This document shows positions 53,399 through 62,547 of a stretch of 64,000 nt of DNA, piece after piece. The notes beneath the pieces are model-generated. The model saw only the letters and a list, made by a program, of their open reading frames with translations. It was not told where the DNA came from and did not search any database. Every line of letters starts with the position of its first letter. Position 1 is the stretch's first letter. Location: positions 1 through 64,000 of the forward strand of contig DAIDIG010000006.1 of the NCBI GenBank assembly GCA_027459485.1, in the 5' to 3' direction. The stretch comes from Bdellovibrionales bacterium (lineage in GTDB: Bacteria > Bdellovibrionota > Bdellovibrionia > Bdellovibrionales > UBA1609). Position numbers and translations under genes: made by a program.

Positions 53399-54214
53399 TC
53401 AATTTCGAATCGTCCAAAAATCTTGGGCCAGCCGCAAATTGTTCGCGTAGGCAAATGGCAAATAAAAGTACCCGTGATCTCCCCACTCGGCGCCCCAACT
53501 GTTACGTACAATCAGCCATTGTTGCGCTTGATCGTAACCCACGGCCATTACGGCGTGACCGCCGAGCGGTCGATCACCGTCGGTTGGCAGCGGTACAACG
53601 CCAGTTTTCGCGACTTGCGGTGATTCAAAGGATTCAAAAACCGTGAACCCGAAGACGAAAGGTAGCCCGCTTGCCAATGCGCGAAGACCCGCGTCAAGCG
53701 TCGCGATACGCAAGTAAGAGCCGATTCTATGTTGAGCGGCTTCTTCGTATGCGGTCAGCGCCGGCTTTTCGAGCACATGACTGGACGAGTAACCCCAAAC
53801 TCTTTCTCGACAAACGCCCCACTTGGCGATCGACTTCATCCCATTACGTAAAGTCGAGCCTGAATCTGTGCTTGTCGTGCCCGAAAGTTCGCGTTCATTG
53901 TAATAGATAAACAGGCGGCTCACGTTCGAGTATTGGATTTTACTGAACACTTCGGGTTCATTCGAGCGCCCGCCTTTTATATCGGCAAGCTCCATGTATT
54001 CGACAAGGCCGGCGACCGCATTGCCGGTGCAGCTGCCGATTTGGCCTTGATTGGCGACAGGCGGGCAATGGGCGCGCAAATCAACCTGTGTGGGGATCTG
54101 CCCCGGTACGCCCATCCGCTCGATGAACTGAAAATCCCGATGATCGGGCAGATCTGGAATCCAATTGTACCGGTGACGTTTCGCCAAGGTGCTCGTTCGA
54201 TTTTTAACCTTCAT
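53399..54214 (-). CDS. Papain-like (C1 family) cysteine protease, no signal peptide
   Basis: From ATG 54214, ~271 residues (the track's 54256 start adds 14). QVDLRAHCPPVANQGQIGSC TG carries the oxyanion Gln and catalytic Cys. GGHAVMAVGYD has the catalytic His, and VRNSWGAEWGDHGYFYLP has the Asn. No propeptide inhibitor domain or signal peptide is seen, so it is cytoplasmic or exported by another route. Monocistronic. Substrate unknown; turnover of ingested protein would suit a predator, but that is speculation. Confidence 0.88.
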   Translation of the reverse strand: MKVKNRTSTLAKRHRYNWIPDLPDHRDFQFIERMGVPGQIPTQVDLRAHCPPVANQGQIGSCTGNAVAGLVEYMELADIKGGRSNEPEVFSKIQYSNVSRLFIYYNERELSGTTSTDSGSTLRNGMKSIAKWGVCRERVWGYSSSHVLEKPALTAYEEAAQHRIGSYLRIATLDAGLRALASGLPFVFGFTVFESFESPQVAKTGVVPLPTDGDRPLGGHAVMAVGYDQAQQWLIVRNSWGAEWGDHGYFYLPFAYANNLRLAQDFWTIRN

Positions 54215-54364
54215 GTATGCCTCCGCATGAAGGCACAATTGCAATGGCCGCGCCAAGTAAGAAGCCGTCTGGGCAAGGCTCGATTCGAAACTATTGGCTT
54301 GCCATATTGAATCCGTTGTCCTGAGTCGGAGAAAATAGTCTCAGTTAATGGACAAGCGAAAAGA

Positions 54365-54386
54365 TAGCCTCCCATTTGGGAGGCTA
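54365..54386. terminator. Bidirectional-type hairpin between the DUF3332 and protease genes
   Basis: AGCCTCCCA-TT-TGGGAGGCT, a perfect 9-bp stem. On the minus strand it is followed by ATCTTTTC, consistent with termination downstream of the DUF3332 gene. Confidence 0.6.
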
Positions 54387-54421
54387 TTCGTCATGAACGG
54401 CGTAGAAAAAGACGCGAGAAT

Positions 54422-55039
54422 TTATTGCGCCGACTGTGCGATGACCTGATTCTTTTCGAGTAGCTTCTTAACCGCCCGCAATTTTGTAAAATCCAAATTT
54501 TTAAATTGTGACGGGGCCTTGAGAGTGACGATTTGCGGGTCTGTCGGGTTGGCCACTGCAATTTCAGCTAGCCCTGCATGCAGCGACCGGACTCGAGCTT
54601 TGAGTTCCCCGTTGAGGTAGACGGCAATCGACCCATCTTTCATTTCGCGCAATTCACTGATCGACTGTACGCGACCCTCTTTATCATAAACGGTGAAGAT
54701 AGATTTTCGGAGCGGATCACGTGTGTGATTCACCACGACACGGTAGCCATCTTTTGAGAACGTTTTAGTTTGAGCTGTTATGACGGGTGAGTCTGTCCAA
54801 AACTCGACGGTGTTATTGATCAGAAAGTCAAACACCAGAGCCAATTCGTAAACAGGGATAATGACGAACGCGACGTACACGATAATCCGCGGAATTGTCG
54901 AGAACGTCAGGTTCCACTGGGCGAGTTTTCGCGTGAGGCCGAAATTGCCGGCGGCGCACCCCGTAACGGAGGCAACACCGACAGCCGCTGCGACAACACC
55001 ACAGATAGTTCGAGTTGCTTTATTCATTTTGCCAAACAT
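54422..55039 (-). CDS. DUF3332 family lipoprotein
   Basis: 205 residues. A signal with lipobox SVTGC (lipidated Cys about 28), then FGLTRKLAQWNLTF, a second hydrophobic segment (IIVYVAFVIIPVYELALVFD) and EFWTDSP, which together are the DUF3332 pattern. The C-terminal ~100 residues form a beta-rich soluble domain. Function of the family is unknown. AGGGGA supports ATG 55039; ATG 55027 is internal. 20 bp from the cyclophilin gene. Confidence 0.82.
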   Translation of the reverse strand: MFGKMNKATRTICGVVAAAVGVASVTGCAAGNFGLTRKLAQWNLTFSTIPRIIVYVAFVIIPVYELALVFDFLINNTVEFWTDSPVITAQTKTFSKDGYRVVVNHTRDPLRKSIFTVYDKEGRVQSISELREMKDGSIAVYLNGELKARVRSLHAGLAEIAVANPTDPQIVTLKAPSQFKNLDFTKLRAVKKLLEKNQVIAQSAQ

Positions 55040-55059
55040 GTTATTTCCCCTCTAATTTG

Positions 55060-55689
55060 TTAGTATTCTCGAATAATTTTAACAGACTTAATGTAGATCG
55101 GGTGAAGCGGGTGTTCATTGAGAAAATTCACTTTCGCCTCACTGATTCTTTTGACTACGTCGAGGCCAGAGACAACCACGCCGAAAACAGGATAAACGTT
55201 GTCGTAACTTTTTTCGTCTTTGAACGTAATCATAAATTGGCTACCTTCAGTATTGGGGCGCGATCGTAACATAGACACGATGCCCGGGCGATCATGAGTT
55301 AAATCCGGGTGGAACTCGTCATTAATTGTATACCCCGGGCCCCCGCTTCCGTTGTTGAGAGGGTCGCCTGACTGAACGATGAAATCGCGGCGGATGCGAA
55401 AAAACTCAAGACCGTTGTAGAAGGGACGCTTTACTAGCGCTTTGGATTTGGGGTCCGTCCATGTTTTTTTACCTTCGGCGAGATCGACGAAATTAGCGAC
55501 GGTGCGAGGGGCGCGGTGAAAGAAAAGTTGCACTTTGAATTCACCCATCGAGGTGTCAAACAGCGCATAAAGATGACGAAGTTCTTTATGTTCGGCTTGT
55601 GATTGGCCGTGTGCGCGAAGCGAAAAAACAGCGAACGCGAGCGAGTAAACCATTACGAAAAGGCCGAAACGTTTGGCGGAGACGGACAT
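55060..55689 (-). CDS. Periplasmic cyclophilin-type peptidyl-prolyl isomerase
   Basis: 209 residues. MSVSAKRFGLFVMVYSLAFA is a signal peptide (AHGQ cleavage region). The cyclophilin core runs TSMGEFKVQLFFHRAPRTVA, FYNGLEFFRIRRDFIVQSGD (catalytic Arg kept, FHR reads FFR), GSGGPGYTINDEF, GSQFMITF and VFGVVVSGLDVV. AAGGAG precedes the ATG. Assists folding of exported proteins. Follows the tol genes, where pal would often be found. Confidence 0.9.
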   Translation of the reverse strand: MSVSAKRFGLFVMVYSLAFAVFSLRAHGQSQAEHKELRHLYALFDTSMGEFKVQLFFHRAPRTVANFVDLAEGKKTWTDPKSKALVKRPFYNGLEFFRIRRDFIVQSGDPLNNGSGGPGYTINDEFHPDLTHDRPGIVSMLRSRPNTEGSQFMITFKDEKSYDNVYPVFGVVVSGLDVVKRISEAKVNFLNEHPLHPIYIKSVKIIREY

Positions 55690-55794
55690 AGAAGCTCCTT
55701 ATAACGAATCATAAAACGCTATTAAGACCTTTGTCGGGGGTCAATGTTTTTTAAACGCGCGTCGCTTCAGGTCAGGTCTCAGGCGTTTTTCGGA

Positions 55795-57198
55795 TCACTC
55801 CGCGTTTTCGGGGCCCCATTTTGGCTGGTAATACCATAGGTGATCGTGAGTCACGCGCCGTTCGTTATCGCCGGTGGTGTCGATGATGTAAAGCTGACGA
55901 TTGCCGGTTCGATCGCTCACGAATAGGATTTGCCGGCCGTCAGGTGAAAATGCCGGCTCTTCATTGTTGGCCCAGCGCCCATTCGGCTTGTGCGCTGAGG
56001 TGAGGCGTAAAACTTGGCCCGTGCCGTCCGTGTTCATTAAAAAAATATCAAAAGCGTTTTTCCTTTTATCAAGACTTGCAAACGCTAGCTTTTTGCCGTC
56101 AGGCGACCACGAAGGCGTCGCGTTGTACTCACCCAAAAAAGTCCGGCGCTTCACGTGTCGACCATCGGCGTCCATCGTATAAATCATCGGAAAGCTCGTG
56201 CGATCTGATGAAAAGGCAATCTTCTCTCCATCCGGGGATGCAGCCGGCTCGACATTGAGCGCGAGACCCGGGCCGTGAGTGAGCGGTACGATATTTTTAC
56301 CATCGATGGACATTCGATAAATATCGGCTGTTCGGTTGCGGGTGAGGCTCACCAGCAGATGCCGGCTATCCGAGAGAAAGTCGGCCCCCATATTGTTACC
56401 GTCACGGTACGAAACAAGCCAACGGCGATGTGTTTTTAATTCGTACATGAGCATATCGAGGTTTCTACGCATTATACCGCGTCGCCCGATGCGGCGCTTA
56501 ATAAAGCAACTGTATGCGATGTATTTGCCGTTCGGCGACCAGGCTGGAGATACGGCAATCGAGCGGTGGTTTGTGATTTTTTGCATGTTGTGACCGTCCC
56601 AATCCATCGTGTATATCTCACGAAACGTTTTCGGTCCGCGGTCCACTGCGACAACTATAGGATTTAAGAAAAACGACGGTTTGCCGGTAACGGCCTTAAC
56701 AAAATCATCGGCAAATGTGTGGGCGACTTTCCGCACCGATGTCGCGTCCGCCGAATATCGCTTACCAAGCACCAAATTACCTTTAGGAACATAATAGGCA
56801 TAGATTTCAAGGACGATCTGATGGTTGAGAACTTGGTAGCCGCCCCGGATTAGAAACTCCGTGCCAATTGTCTTCCACTTTTGAAAGTCAAACCCGTTCG
56901 CCTCGACACCAGAGGGGCGCAAGCCCGTAATCATCGGGTTTTCTAAAAAAGCGGCTGGTTCGATTTGCTTAAAAAGTCCGGTTGCAAGTAGATCATTATC
57001 AATTGTGGAGTAAAGCTCATCACCCATTCGCTCTTGGGCCGGCGTAACGACGGCGCTCAGACGCTTGAGGCTCGGCATAGCCAGAAGACTTTTTCGCACA
57101 TGAGCTTGCCCGACATCGATCAAAATTTTGTTTTGAGCCTGGGCCGTGATGGGCCCGAGTGCGGCCACAAAAAGCAGCATCGAGATTATGTTTTTCAC
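55795..57198 (-). CDS. tolB: Tol-Pal system periplasmic protein TolB
   Basis: 467 residues: signal peptide MKNIISMLLFVAALGPITAQ, an N-terminal alpha/beta domain (ERMGDELYSTIDNDLLATGL F) and a six-bladed beta-propeller (SPAWSPNGKYIAYS; AASPDGEKIAFSSD; PSWSPDGKKLAFAS; PAFSPDGRQILFVSD). Part of the envelope-constriction machine that links TolA to Pal. 13 bp after the TolA-like gene, in the order Q-R-A-B. Confidence 0.93.
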   Translation of the reverse strand: MKNIISMLLFVAALGPITAQAQNKILIDVGQAHVRKSLLAMPSLKRLSAVVTPAQERMGDELYSTIDNDLLATGLFKQIEPAAFLENPMITGLRPSGVEANGFDFQKWKTIGTEFLIRGGYQVLNHQIVLEIYAYYVPKGNLVLGKRYSADATSVRKVAHTFADDFVKAVTGKPSFFLNPIVVAVDRGPKTFREIYTMDWDGHNMQKITNHRSIAVSPAWSPNGKYIAYSCFIKRRIGRRGIMRRNLDMLMYELKTHRRWLVSYRDGNNMGADFLSDSRHLLVSLTRNRTADIYRMSIDGKNIVPLTHGPGLALNVEPAASPDGEKIAFSSDRTSFPMIYTMDADGRHVKRRTFLGEYNATPSWSPDGKKLAFASLDKRKNAFDIFLMNTDGTGQVLRLTSAHKPNGRWANNEEPAFSPDGRQILFVSDRTGNRQLYIIDTTGDNERRVTHDHLWYYQPKWGPENAE

Positions 57199-57211
57199 GA
57201 AAAGTCCCTCC

Positions 57212-57907
57212 CTAAAACGGAAAGTGAATGAGTAAAATCGAGTTTTTCACTTCGTCCGGCGGCGGTGCGAACGGGCTAGAATTTTGGACAGCCGCCAAGC
57301 ACGAACTATCAAAAATCGCATTGCCTGAAGACACATATATTTGACTGCGCGAAATGGAGCCATCCCCATCTAACTGTACGATCACTTGGGCTTTGAGGTT
57401 AGCATCGCTCAACCACTGCGGCAACGACCAATGGGCTTGAACTTTAGATTTGAGCGCCGACAAATAGTCATTCACGTGTAGGCGCGAAAGCCCGCTAAAA
57501 CTATCGCCCGACGAGATAATATTGCCTTTGTACGACTTTTTTTGATGTTGAGTCGGCTTATTCGATGTCTTCTCGAGTTGTTGCTGCATTTTTTGAATTT
57601 CGTCCATCGCTTTCAGCTCAGCCAGCGCCTCGTTTTGCGAGGCCTTGATATTTTTCGGTATCGCTTGCGGCTTGTGTGGTGGCAGTTTCGCGACGGGCAG
57701 CGGTGCGATTTTCGGCATCGGTTGTATGGGCGGCGCAGTTTGGGGGATTTTGTCGGGCAAGTCGACGACGTCGACGCGAATGGCCTCGGGCACTACAAGA
57801 ATGTCGCCGGGCATGAGCCAATGCTTAATTAACGATCCGGTGATAATTGCAGCGTGAATAATGATTGAAACGTATAAGAACGTCCGAAACGATTCGTCGT
57901 CTTTCAT
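57212..57907 (-). CDS. tolA: TolA/TonB-like periplasmic linker protein
   Basis: 231 residues: cytoplasmic N-tail, one membrane helix (FLYVSIIIHAAIITGSLI), a Pro/Lys/Gln linker with a short coiled coil (NEALAELKAMDEIQKMQQQL) and a TonB/TolA C-terminal domain (YLSALKSKVQAHWSLPQWLS; NLKAQVIVQLDGDGSISRSQ). It couples TolQR to the outer membrane. The linker is much shorter than in E. coli TolA. Overlaps tolR by 4 nt. Assigned tolA by operon position. Confidence 0.85.
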   Translation of the reverse strand: MKDDESFRTFLYVSIIIHAAIITGSLIKHWLMPGDILVVPEAIRVDVVDLPDKIPQTAPPIQPMPKIAPLPVAKLPPHKPQAIPKNIKASQNEALAELKAMDEIQKMQQQLEKTSNKPTQHQKKSYKGNIISSGDSFSGLSRLHVNDYLSALKSKVQAHWSLPQWLSDANLKAQVIVQLDGDGSISRSQIYVSSGNAIFDSSCLAAVQNSSPFAPPPDEVKNSILLIHFPF

Positions 57908-58320
57908 TTCGCCTTCGGCAAAGTGACCAGACTGATGTTGAAAATTCCAGCGCTACGCGCTTCAGCTAACACCGAGGCCACTCGTCCATACTCCGTTCGC
58001 TTATCCGCTTGTATGTAGAGTTGTTTATTACGTCGTGACTTAAAGATCGCCTTGAGCCGCGCGCTGAGGTTATTGAGTTGAAGCGCAACTTTGCCGGATG
58101 AGATGTGTCCCTCGCGATCGATGACCAAAACAAAAGGTTCATCGGTCGCACGTAATCCGCTGGCGGCCGTTTCGGGTAGGTCGACTTCTAGCCCTTGCTG
58201 CATCAGAGGAGTCGTCACCATAAAAATAATGAGAAGAACAAGCATCACGTCGACGAGCGGCGTAATGTTGATTTCATTCATCACGCGGGACTTTTTGGTA
58301 AGCGAATTATTCATCGCCAC
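57904..58320 (-). CDS. tolR: Tol-Pal proton-channel protein TolR (ExbD family)
   Basis: 138 residues. VMNEINITPLVDVMLVLLII carries the membrane helix with the conserved Asp of the proton path; the periplasmic domain follows (YIQADKRTEYGRVASVLAEA). GTG 58320 or ATG 58314 may be the start (GAGGTGA lies just upstream). 48 bp after tolQ. Confidence 0.92.
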   Translation of the reverse strand: MAMNNSLTKKSRVMNEINITPLVDVMLVLLIIFMVTTPLMQQGLEVDLPETAASGLRATDEPFVLVIDREGHISSGKVALQLNNLSARLKAIFKSRRNKQLYIQADKRTEYGRVASVLAEARSAGIFNISLVTLPKAK

Positions 58321-58368
58321 GCGTTCACCTCGGCTTTGTGGCCCGCTGTTGATGGCAAGGCCCCATGG

Positions 58369-59097
58369 CTATTCCTTAAAAAAATTTCTTTTCGCGATGT
58401 TCAGGTAATCGGCAGCGAAACTATTGAGTTCAAGTTCTTCACGTTGTACGAGGCCGATGTAATGGTTGAAAGCGATCGTTGCAGGGATCGCAACGACGAG
58501 GCCGACGGCCGTAGTGATCAACGCTTCTGAAATGCCAGGTGCGACAACGGCGAGACTCGCCATATTTGTTGCCCCGATTCGGTGAAAGGCCTCCATAATC
58601 CCCCAGACTGTGCCGAAAAGACCTATGAATGGAGCTGTGCTGCCGGAGGTTGCCAAAAAATTCAGTCGTGTCGAAATTTTTGTAACTTCCAGATCAATGG
58701 ATTTTCTGAGAGCGCGTTCTAAATTGTCGATACCCGAAAGTGAAGGCGATTTACTCTTTTCAGCGCGGGCCAAATTGGAATCGGCCATCTTGCGGAGCTC
58801 TAAATACCCGGCGCGGAACACGCGCGCGAGGCTGCTGTCGGGGTGCCGCTCGGACTTACTGAAGATATCATCGAGCGACGAGGCCGACCAAAACATTTCG
58901 AGAAAAGGGTGATTGGCGGCTCGAACCAAGTCGATTGCCCGCTTTTTAGTAAAAATAATAGCCCAGCAAATCGCCGACATGCCGACGAGAATCAGTAGAA
59001 CAATTTGCACGATCCAGCTGGCATCGAGAATGGCGGTGAGCGCGTTAAATTGAATTCCGGATGAAATTGATTGGGTGGCTGCGTGGGCTATTTCCAT
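58369..59097 (-). CDS. tolQ: Tol-Pal proton-channel protein TolQ (ExbB family)
   Basis: 242 residues from ATG 59097; the track start adds seven unlikely residues. Three membrane helices; APFIGLFGTVWGIMEAFHRI and ISEALITTAVGLVVAIPATI are the MotA/TolQ/ExbB signature blocks. With TolR it forms the proton-driven motor of the Tol machine. First gene of the tol operon. Confidence 0.93.
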   Translation of the reverse strand: MEIAHAATQSISSGIQFNALTAILDASWIVQIVLLILVGMSAICWAIIFTKKRAIDLVRAANHPFLEMFWSASSLDDIFSKSERHPDSSLARVFRAGYLELRKMADSNLARAEKSKSPSLSGIDNLERALRKSIDLEVTKISTRLNFLATSGSTAPFIGLFGTVWGIMEAFHRIGATNMASLAVVAPGISEALITTAVGLVVAIPATIAFNHYIGLVQREELELNSFAADYLNIAKRNFFKE

Positions 59098-59148
59098 AAT
59101 CGTAAAAGCGTAGCACAAGCGCGGGTTTTGGCAACGTTGGATTTACGG

Positions 59149-60399
59149 TTATGATTTGCGGCGGTACGAATGCCAATCGTCTGCCATAATCAGCCGCGCG
59201 CCTTTTTGAAAAGTTAAATATGACCATGCCCAATCGAGCATCACCATGATGCGATTGCGAAATCCGATCAGGTAATAAATGTGAACGATGAGCCAGGTCA
59301 TCCAAGCGAGAAATCCATCAAACTGAACGGGGCCGGCTTGAAGAACGGCGCGCCGGCGGCCGATTGTCGCCATCTGCCCCTTGTTGACGTATTGAAAAGG
59401 TTCAGTTTGCCGCCCCGCAATTTGGCGCAAAATATTTCGCGCTGCGTGTCGCCCTTGTTGTATGGCCACGGGGGCAAGGCCAGGTAGTGCTTGGCCTGGT
59501 GTCAGTTCAAGGTGAGCTTGATCGCCGATCACATACACGTCTCGGTGTTGTGGGAGTGACAAATCCTTACTTACGATCACGCGCCCCGACGAGTCGCACG
59601 CGGCTCCAAGCTGAGCGTTTAAGCTCGATGGCTGGACGCCCGCTGCCCAAATGACCGTGCGAGCCGCCAGAAATTCATCACCTAACCAAACTCCTGACGA
59701 CGTGACATTCGTCACCCGTGAATTCGTGCGCACCTCAACGCCGAGTCGCCCCAGATCGAGAACGGCACGCGCCGAAAGTTTGGCAGAAAATGACGGCAAT
59801 ATGCGCCCGCCAGCCTCGATCAAGATGACGCGACTCTGATTTGGATGAACTTCACGAAAATCGCGTTCGAGTGTATAGCGGGCGATTTCTCCGATTGCCC
59901 CCGCTAATTCGACGCCGGTCGGGCCGCCACCGACGATGATAAAAGTCAGAAGTTCCATTTTGCTTCGAGTGTCTGCTTCCTTTTCAGCTTGTTCGTAGGC
60001 CAGCAGAATTCGGCGTCTGATTTCAGTCGCTTGTTCAAGAGTCTTAAGCCCGGGTGATGCCTCTTCCCACTCCGCGTGGCCGAAATAGCTGTGTTTAGCG
60101 CCACACGCGAGAATCAGATAATTGTATGAGATTTCGTGCCCGTTTGCCTTAATTTTTTTGGCGCTTAAATTGAGACCATGAACATCCGCAAGCCGCACGT
60201 GTATATTCGGTGCGCGCGAAAAAATGCCGCGGATGGGGGTCGCAATATCGGCTGGTGAGAGGCCGGCCGTAGCAACCTGGTAAAGTAAAGGTTGAAACAA
60301 ATGATAATTACGTCGGTCGATAAGTGTGACAAGGATGCTCGGTTTGTTGGCTAGGATTTTAGCGGCATTGAGGCCGCCGAACCCTCCGCCAATAACCAC
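59149..60399 (-). CDS. ndh: Type II NADH:quinone oxidoreductase (NDH-2)
   Basis: 416 residues. FAD motif VIGGGFGGLNAAKIL, LFQPLLYQVATAGLSPADIA, second (NADH) Rossmann IVGGGPTGVELAGAI, VIWAAGVQPS and DVYVIGDQAHLE, with the membrane-associating C-terminal helix (FLAWMTWLIVHIYYLIGFRN). It feeds electrons from NADH to the quinone pool without pumping protons. Start is unclear: GTG 60399 lies two residues before the glycine motif; the frame is open further upstream but offers no ATG/GTG/TTG. Confidence 0.9.
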   Translation of the reverse strand: MVIGGGFGGLNAAKILANKPSILVTLIDRRNYHLFQPLLYQVATAGLSPADIATPIRGIFSRAPNIHVRLADVHGLNLSAKKIKANGHEISYNYLILACGAKHSYFGHAEWEEASPGLKTLEQATEIRRRILLAYEQAEKEADTRSKMELLTFIIVGGGPTGVELAGAIGEIARYTLERDFREVHPNQSRVILIEAGGRILPSFSAKLSARAVLDLGRLGVEVRTNSRVTNVTSSGVWLGDEFLAARTVIWAAGVQPSSLNAQLGAACDSSGRVIVSKDLSLPQHRDVYVIGDQAHLELTPGQALPGLAPVAIQQGRHAARNILRQIAGRQTEPFQYVNKGQMATIGRRRAVLQAGPVQFDGFLAWMTWLIVHIYYLIGFRNRIMVMLDWAWSYLTFQKGARLIMADDWHSYRRKS

Positions 60400-60445
60400 G
60401 ACGTGTTGATTCTCGATTGGTGACTCCGCGTAAGAGACTTCATCG

Positions 60446-61102
60446 TTACCTTTTGATTAAACAAAGCTCCGGATCAAATGAGGTGGATCCGTCACTGCAT
60501 GTGGTTAGCCGGTGCTTTTGGTAAGCAAGTACTCCCGCGCCGGTTCCGTAGCCGAGCAGGCTGCCTAACAATCCAAGAGCTGTTGCGGCCGATTCGTCAA
60601 CGAAGACACCCATGCCGACGAAGTAAGCGATGACTGCCCCGCCGGCGGCAAATTCAATTTTGAGCAAGCGATCGTGCGCTTTGCCATTTCGTGCCTTTTG
60701 CATACGCTCGTGAGCATCAAACTCAAACTTCTTCGCGCGATTATATTGAGCAATCGTTAAGCGAGTAAAGTGTGTGGCGGCCGGTACGATCTCGGCTTTT
60801 GCCTGCAAAGTGTTCGGTTGATCAAAAAAAGCATGAAGCAGGCTTTGCTCAGGCACAGCCGCCGAACCAAAAATCACGTAAACTTGAAGCTTTTGAGCGA
60901 ACCCTTCGACATCGTAAAACTGTTCGCGGCACGTCTCGCGATTATTATGAGCTAAACAAAGAGCCTTCTGATGGTCGAGTAACGTCGCGAAGTTGACGGA
61001 TCCAATTTGTGAAGGTCCATTGGGTTGTGCCATAACTAGCGAAGAAGTCGCCGTCGTAGTTGCAACCGCGAGAGCAATGAATAAATAAATAGTTTTCTTC
61101 AT
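60446..61102 (-). CDS. Exported protein of unknown function (~218 aa)
   Basis: From ATG 61102 (the track's start adds 16 residues), MKKTIYLFIALAVATTTATS SLVMAQ is a signal peptide. The mature part is helical with four Cys (LCLAHNNRETCRE; LTTCSDG; ELCLIKR). A Gly/Ala-rich hydrophobic hairpin (AAGGAVIAYFVGMGVFV; ALGLLGSLLGYGTGAGVLAY) resembles glycine-zipper segments that insert in membranes. No family recognised. Confidence 0.65.
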   Translation of the reverse strand: MKKTIYLFIALAVATTTATSSLVMAQPNGPSQIGSVNFATLLDHQKALCLAHNNRETCREQFYDVEGFAQKLQVYVIFGSAAVPEQSLLHAFFDQPNTLQAKAEIVPAATHFTRLTIAQYNRAKKFEFDAHERMQKARNGKAHDRLLKIEFAAGGAVIAYFVGMGVFVDESAATALGLLGSLLGYGTGAGVLAYQKHRLTTCSDGSTSFDPELCLIKR

Positions 61103-61193
61103 AAGAGAAAATGCCTCCGTCGTCATTGCAGAGTGCAACCGCTGTGCCATATTTATACAATTGAGAAATGGGCGCCGTGCTTATCGTGCTGAA

Positions 61194-62036
61194 CTATTTA
61201 CAAAGCGAGGCCCCAAATTTAGGCAATTGATTTGAGTCGTAAATCGCGCCCGATATGCGCTTTTGGCTCAAAAGCGTTTGAACATCCTTAGCATACTGAG
61301 CCGTAGGCGTGGCCGAATGGCGCTCGACCAGAGTCAAAATTTGCCGCTTTTTAAGTTCTTTGAGTAGTCGCAAATCGATCGGCTCGATCGGGAGTGTGAA
61401 TTCTTCTGCGTTCAGTGACATAGTCGGTTCAAGATAAATCGAACTCATGACTCGCGATTTTGCGACTTGAGATGTCGTCGCGCCGACAAGCCAATTCGGA
61501 TTTCTCTGGCGAATCATTTTGGCCGCATCAGCAAAAGGTGTGGTAAGCACAAAATGCTCCGCCAAATTTGCCGATTCGATTGCCTTAAAAAATTGCGTCA
61601 GTTTCGGCGTCGCGGGGTTGTCAATTTTCACATAGTAGTTCGCCCGAGGTAGAGCGTGAATGAGATCATTAAAGCGCAAGACCCTAGCTAAACTTGTGGA
61701 CGGGGTTTGAGTGAGAAAACCATGGCCCAAATGAAGCTCCGAGAGTTTGTTGCTCGGGGCCACAAACCATACGCCATCTTGAGACACGTGAACTAGAACG
61801 CCGAGCACATACTGTTCATTGGCCGCTTGCTTGTAAGCCGGCAGCGTGAAAGGGGCCGCGCCCTGCGACGAATCGCCGCCCCAGGCAACGATGAACGGAT
61901 GAATATTCAAAAGCGGGTGGGGCGGGACGGTATACACCTGCTTGGAGCCCATGACTCTGAGGCCAAATATAACAAGTGCCAGGCCGACGATCGACCCAAA
62001 AGCGATTGTAAAGAGTCTAAAAAACGCGAAGATCAT
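61194..62036 (-). CDS. GDPD-like membrane-anchored protein lacking catalytic residues
   Basis: 280 residues: one N-terminal membrane helix (FRLFTIAFGSIVGLALVIFG), then a fold that follows glycerophosphodiester phosphodiesterases position by position: AWGGDSSQGAAPFTLPAYKQ in place of aHRGxxxxPENT; GVLVHVSQDGVWFVAPSNKL in place of E.DV..T.DGv.Vv.HD. The His, Arg, Glu and Asp residues needed for metal binding and catalysis are missing. Later segments (NYYVKIDNP, HFVLTTPFADAAKMIRQRNP) keep the barrel pattern. Probably a pseudoenzyme. Divergent from the Rrf2 gene. Confidence 0.6.
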   Translation of the reverse strand: MIFAFFRLFTIAFGSIVGLALVIFGLRVMGSKQVYTVPPHPLLNIHPFIVAWGGDSSQGAAPFTLPAYKQAANEQYVLGVLVHVSQDGVWFVAPSNKLSELHLGHGFLTQTPSTSLARVLRFNDLIHALPRANYYVKIDNPATPKLTQFFKAIESANLAEHFVLTTPFADAAKMIRQRNPNWLVGATTSQVAKSRVMSSIYLEPTMSLNAEEFTLPIEPIDLRLLKELKKRQILTLVERHSATPTAQYAKDVQTLLSQKRISGAIYDSNQLPKFGASLCK

Positions 62037-62141
62037 TTAAGCCTTTTTTTAGCTTATTTAAATTGCCTTTGTCTGTCTATGCGAGTAGTATTCGGCTCGG
62101 TTGTATCGGGATTTTTTAGGGGTTCCAAGAGGTTAGAAGTT

Positions 62142-62546
62142 GTGAATCGGCTCAACCGTAAAATCGAATACGCGTTTATTGCGCTTAAATACATGCGTGG
62201 TAAGTACGCTGGTCAGATCACGACCGTCAAGGAGATTTGCGAGGCCACCGGGATTCCCTTTGACGCCACCTCAAAAGTCATGCAGCAAATGGCTCAGGCG
62301 AAAATTTTGAAGTCCGAGCAAGGCCCAGCGGGCGGTTATTTGCTCACCAGCGACCTGTCAAAAGTCACTTTACACGAAATTATTGAGCTGACGACGGGCT
62401 CTGTAGACGTCGTTCGCTGCTTGAAAAGTAAGCGCGATTGCGAATTTTTGAGAAACTGTAATGTTGTCAGTCCGATGAAAACTTTGAGCCACAAACTGAA
62501 CGAATTTTATCAAACTCTTTCGGTCGCCGAAATTTTGGGGAGCTGA
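62142..62546 (+). CDS. Rrf2-family transcriptional regulator (IscR/SufR-like)
   Basis: 134 residues from GTG 62142 (GAGG upstream); the track's earlier starts add non-homologous residues. Winged helix: [57 protein letters not shown]-terminal region [18 protein letters not shown] has three Cys (C-x6-C-x5-C), like the [2Fe-2S]-binding C-x5-C-x5-C of IscR. It ends 1 nt before sufB, so it is probably an Fe-S-sensing regulator of the suf operon. Confidence 0.88.
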   Translation: MNRLNRKIEYAFIALKYMRGKYAGQITTVKEICEATGIPFDATSKVMQQMAQAKILKSEQGPAGGYLLTSDLSKVTLHEIIELTTGSVDVVRCLKSKRDCEFLRNCNVVSPMKTLSHKLNEFYQTLSVAEILGS

Positions 62547-62547
62547 G

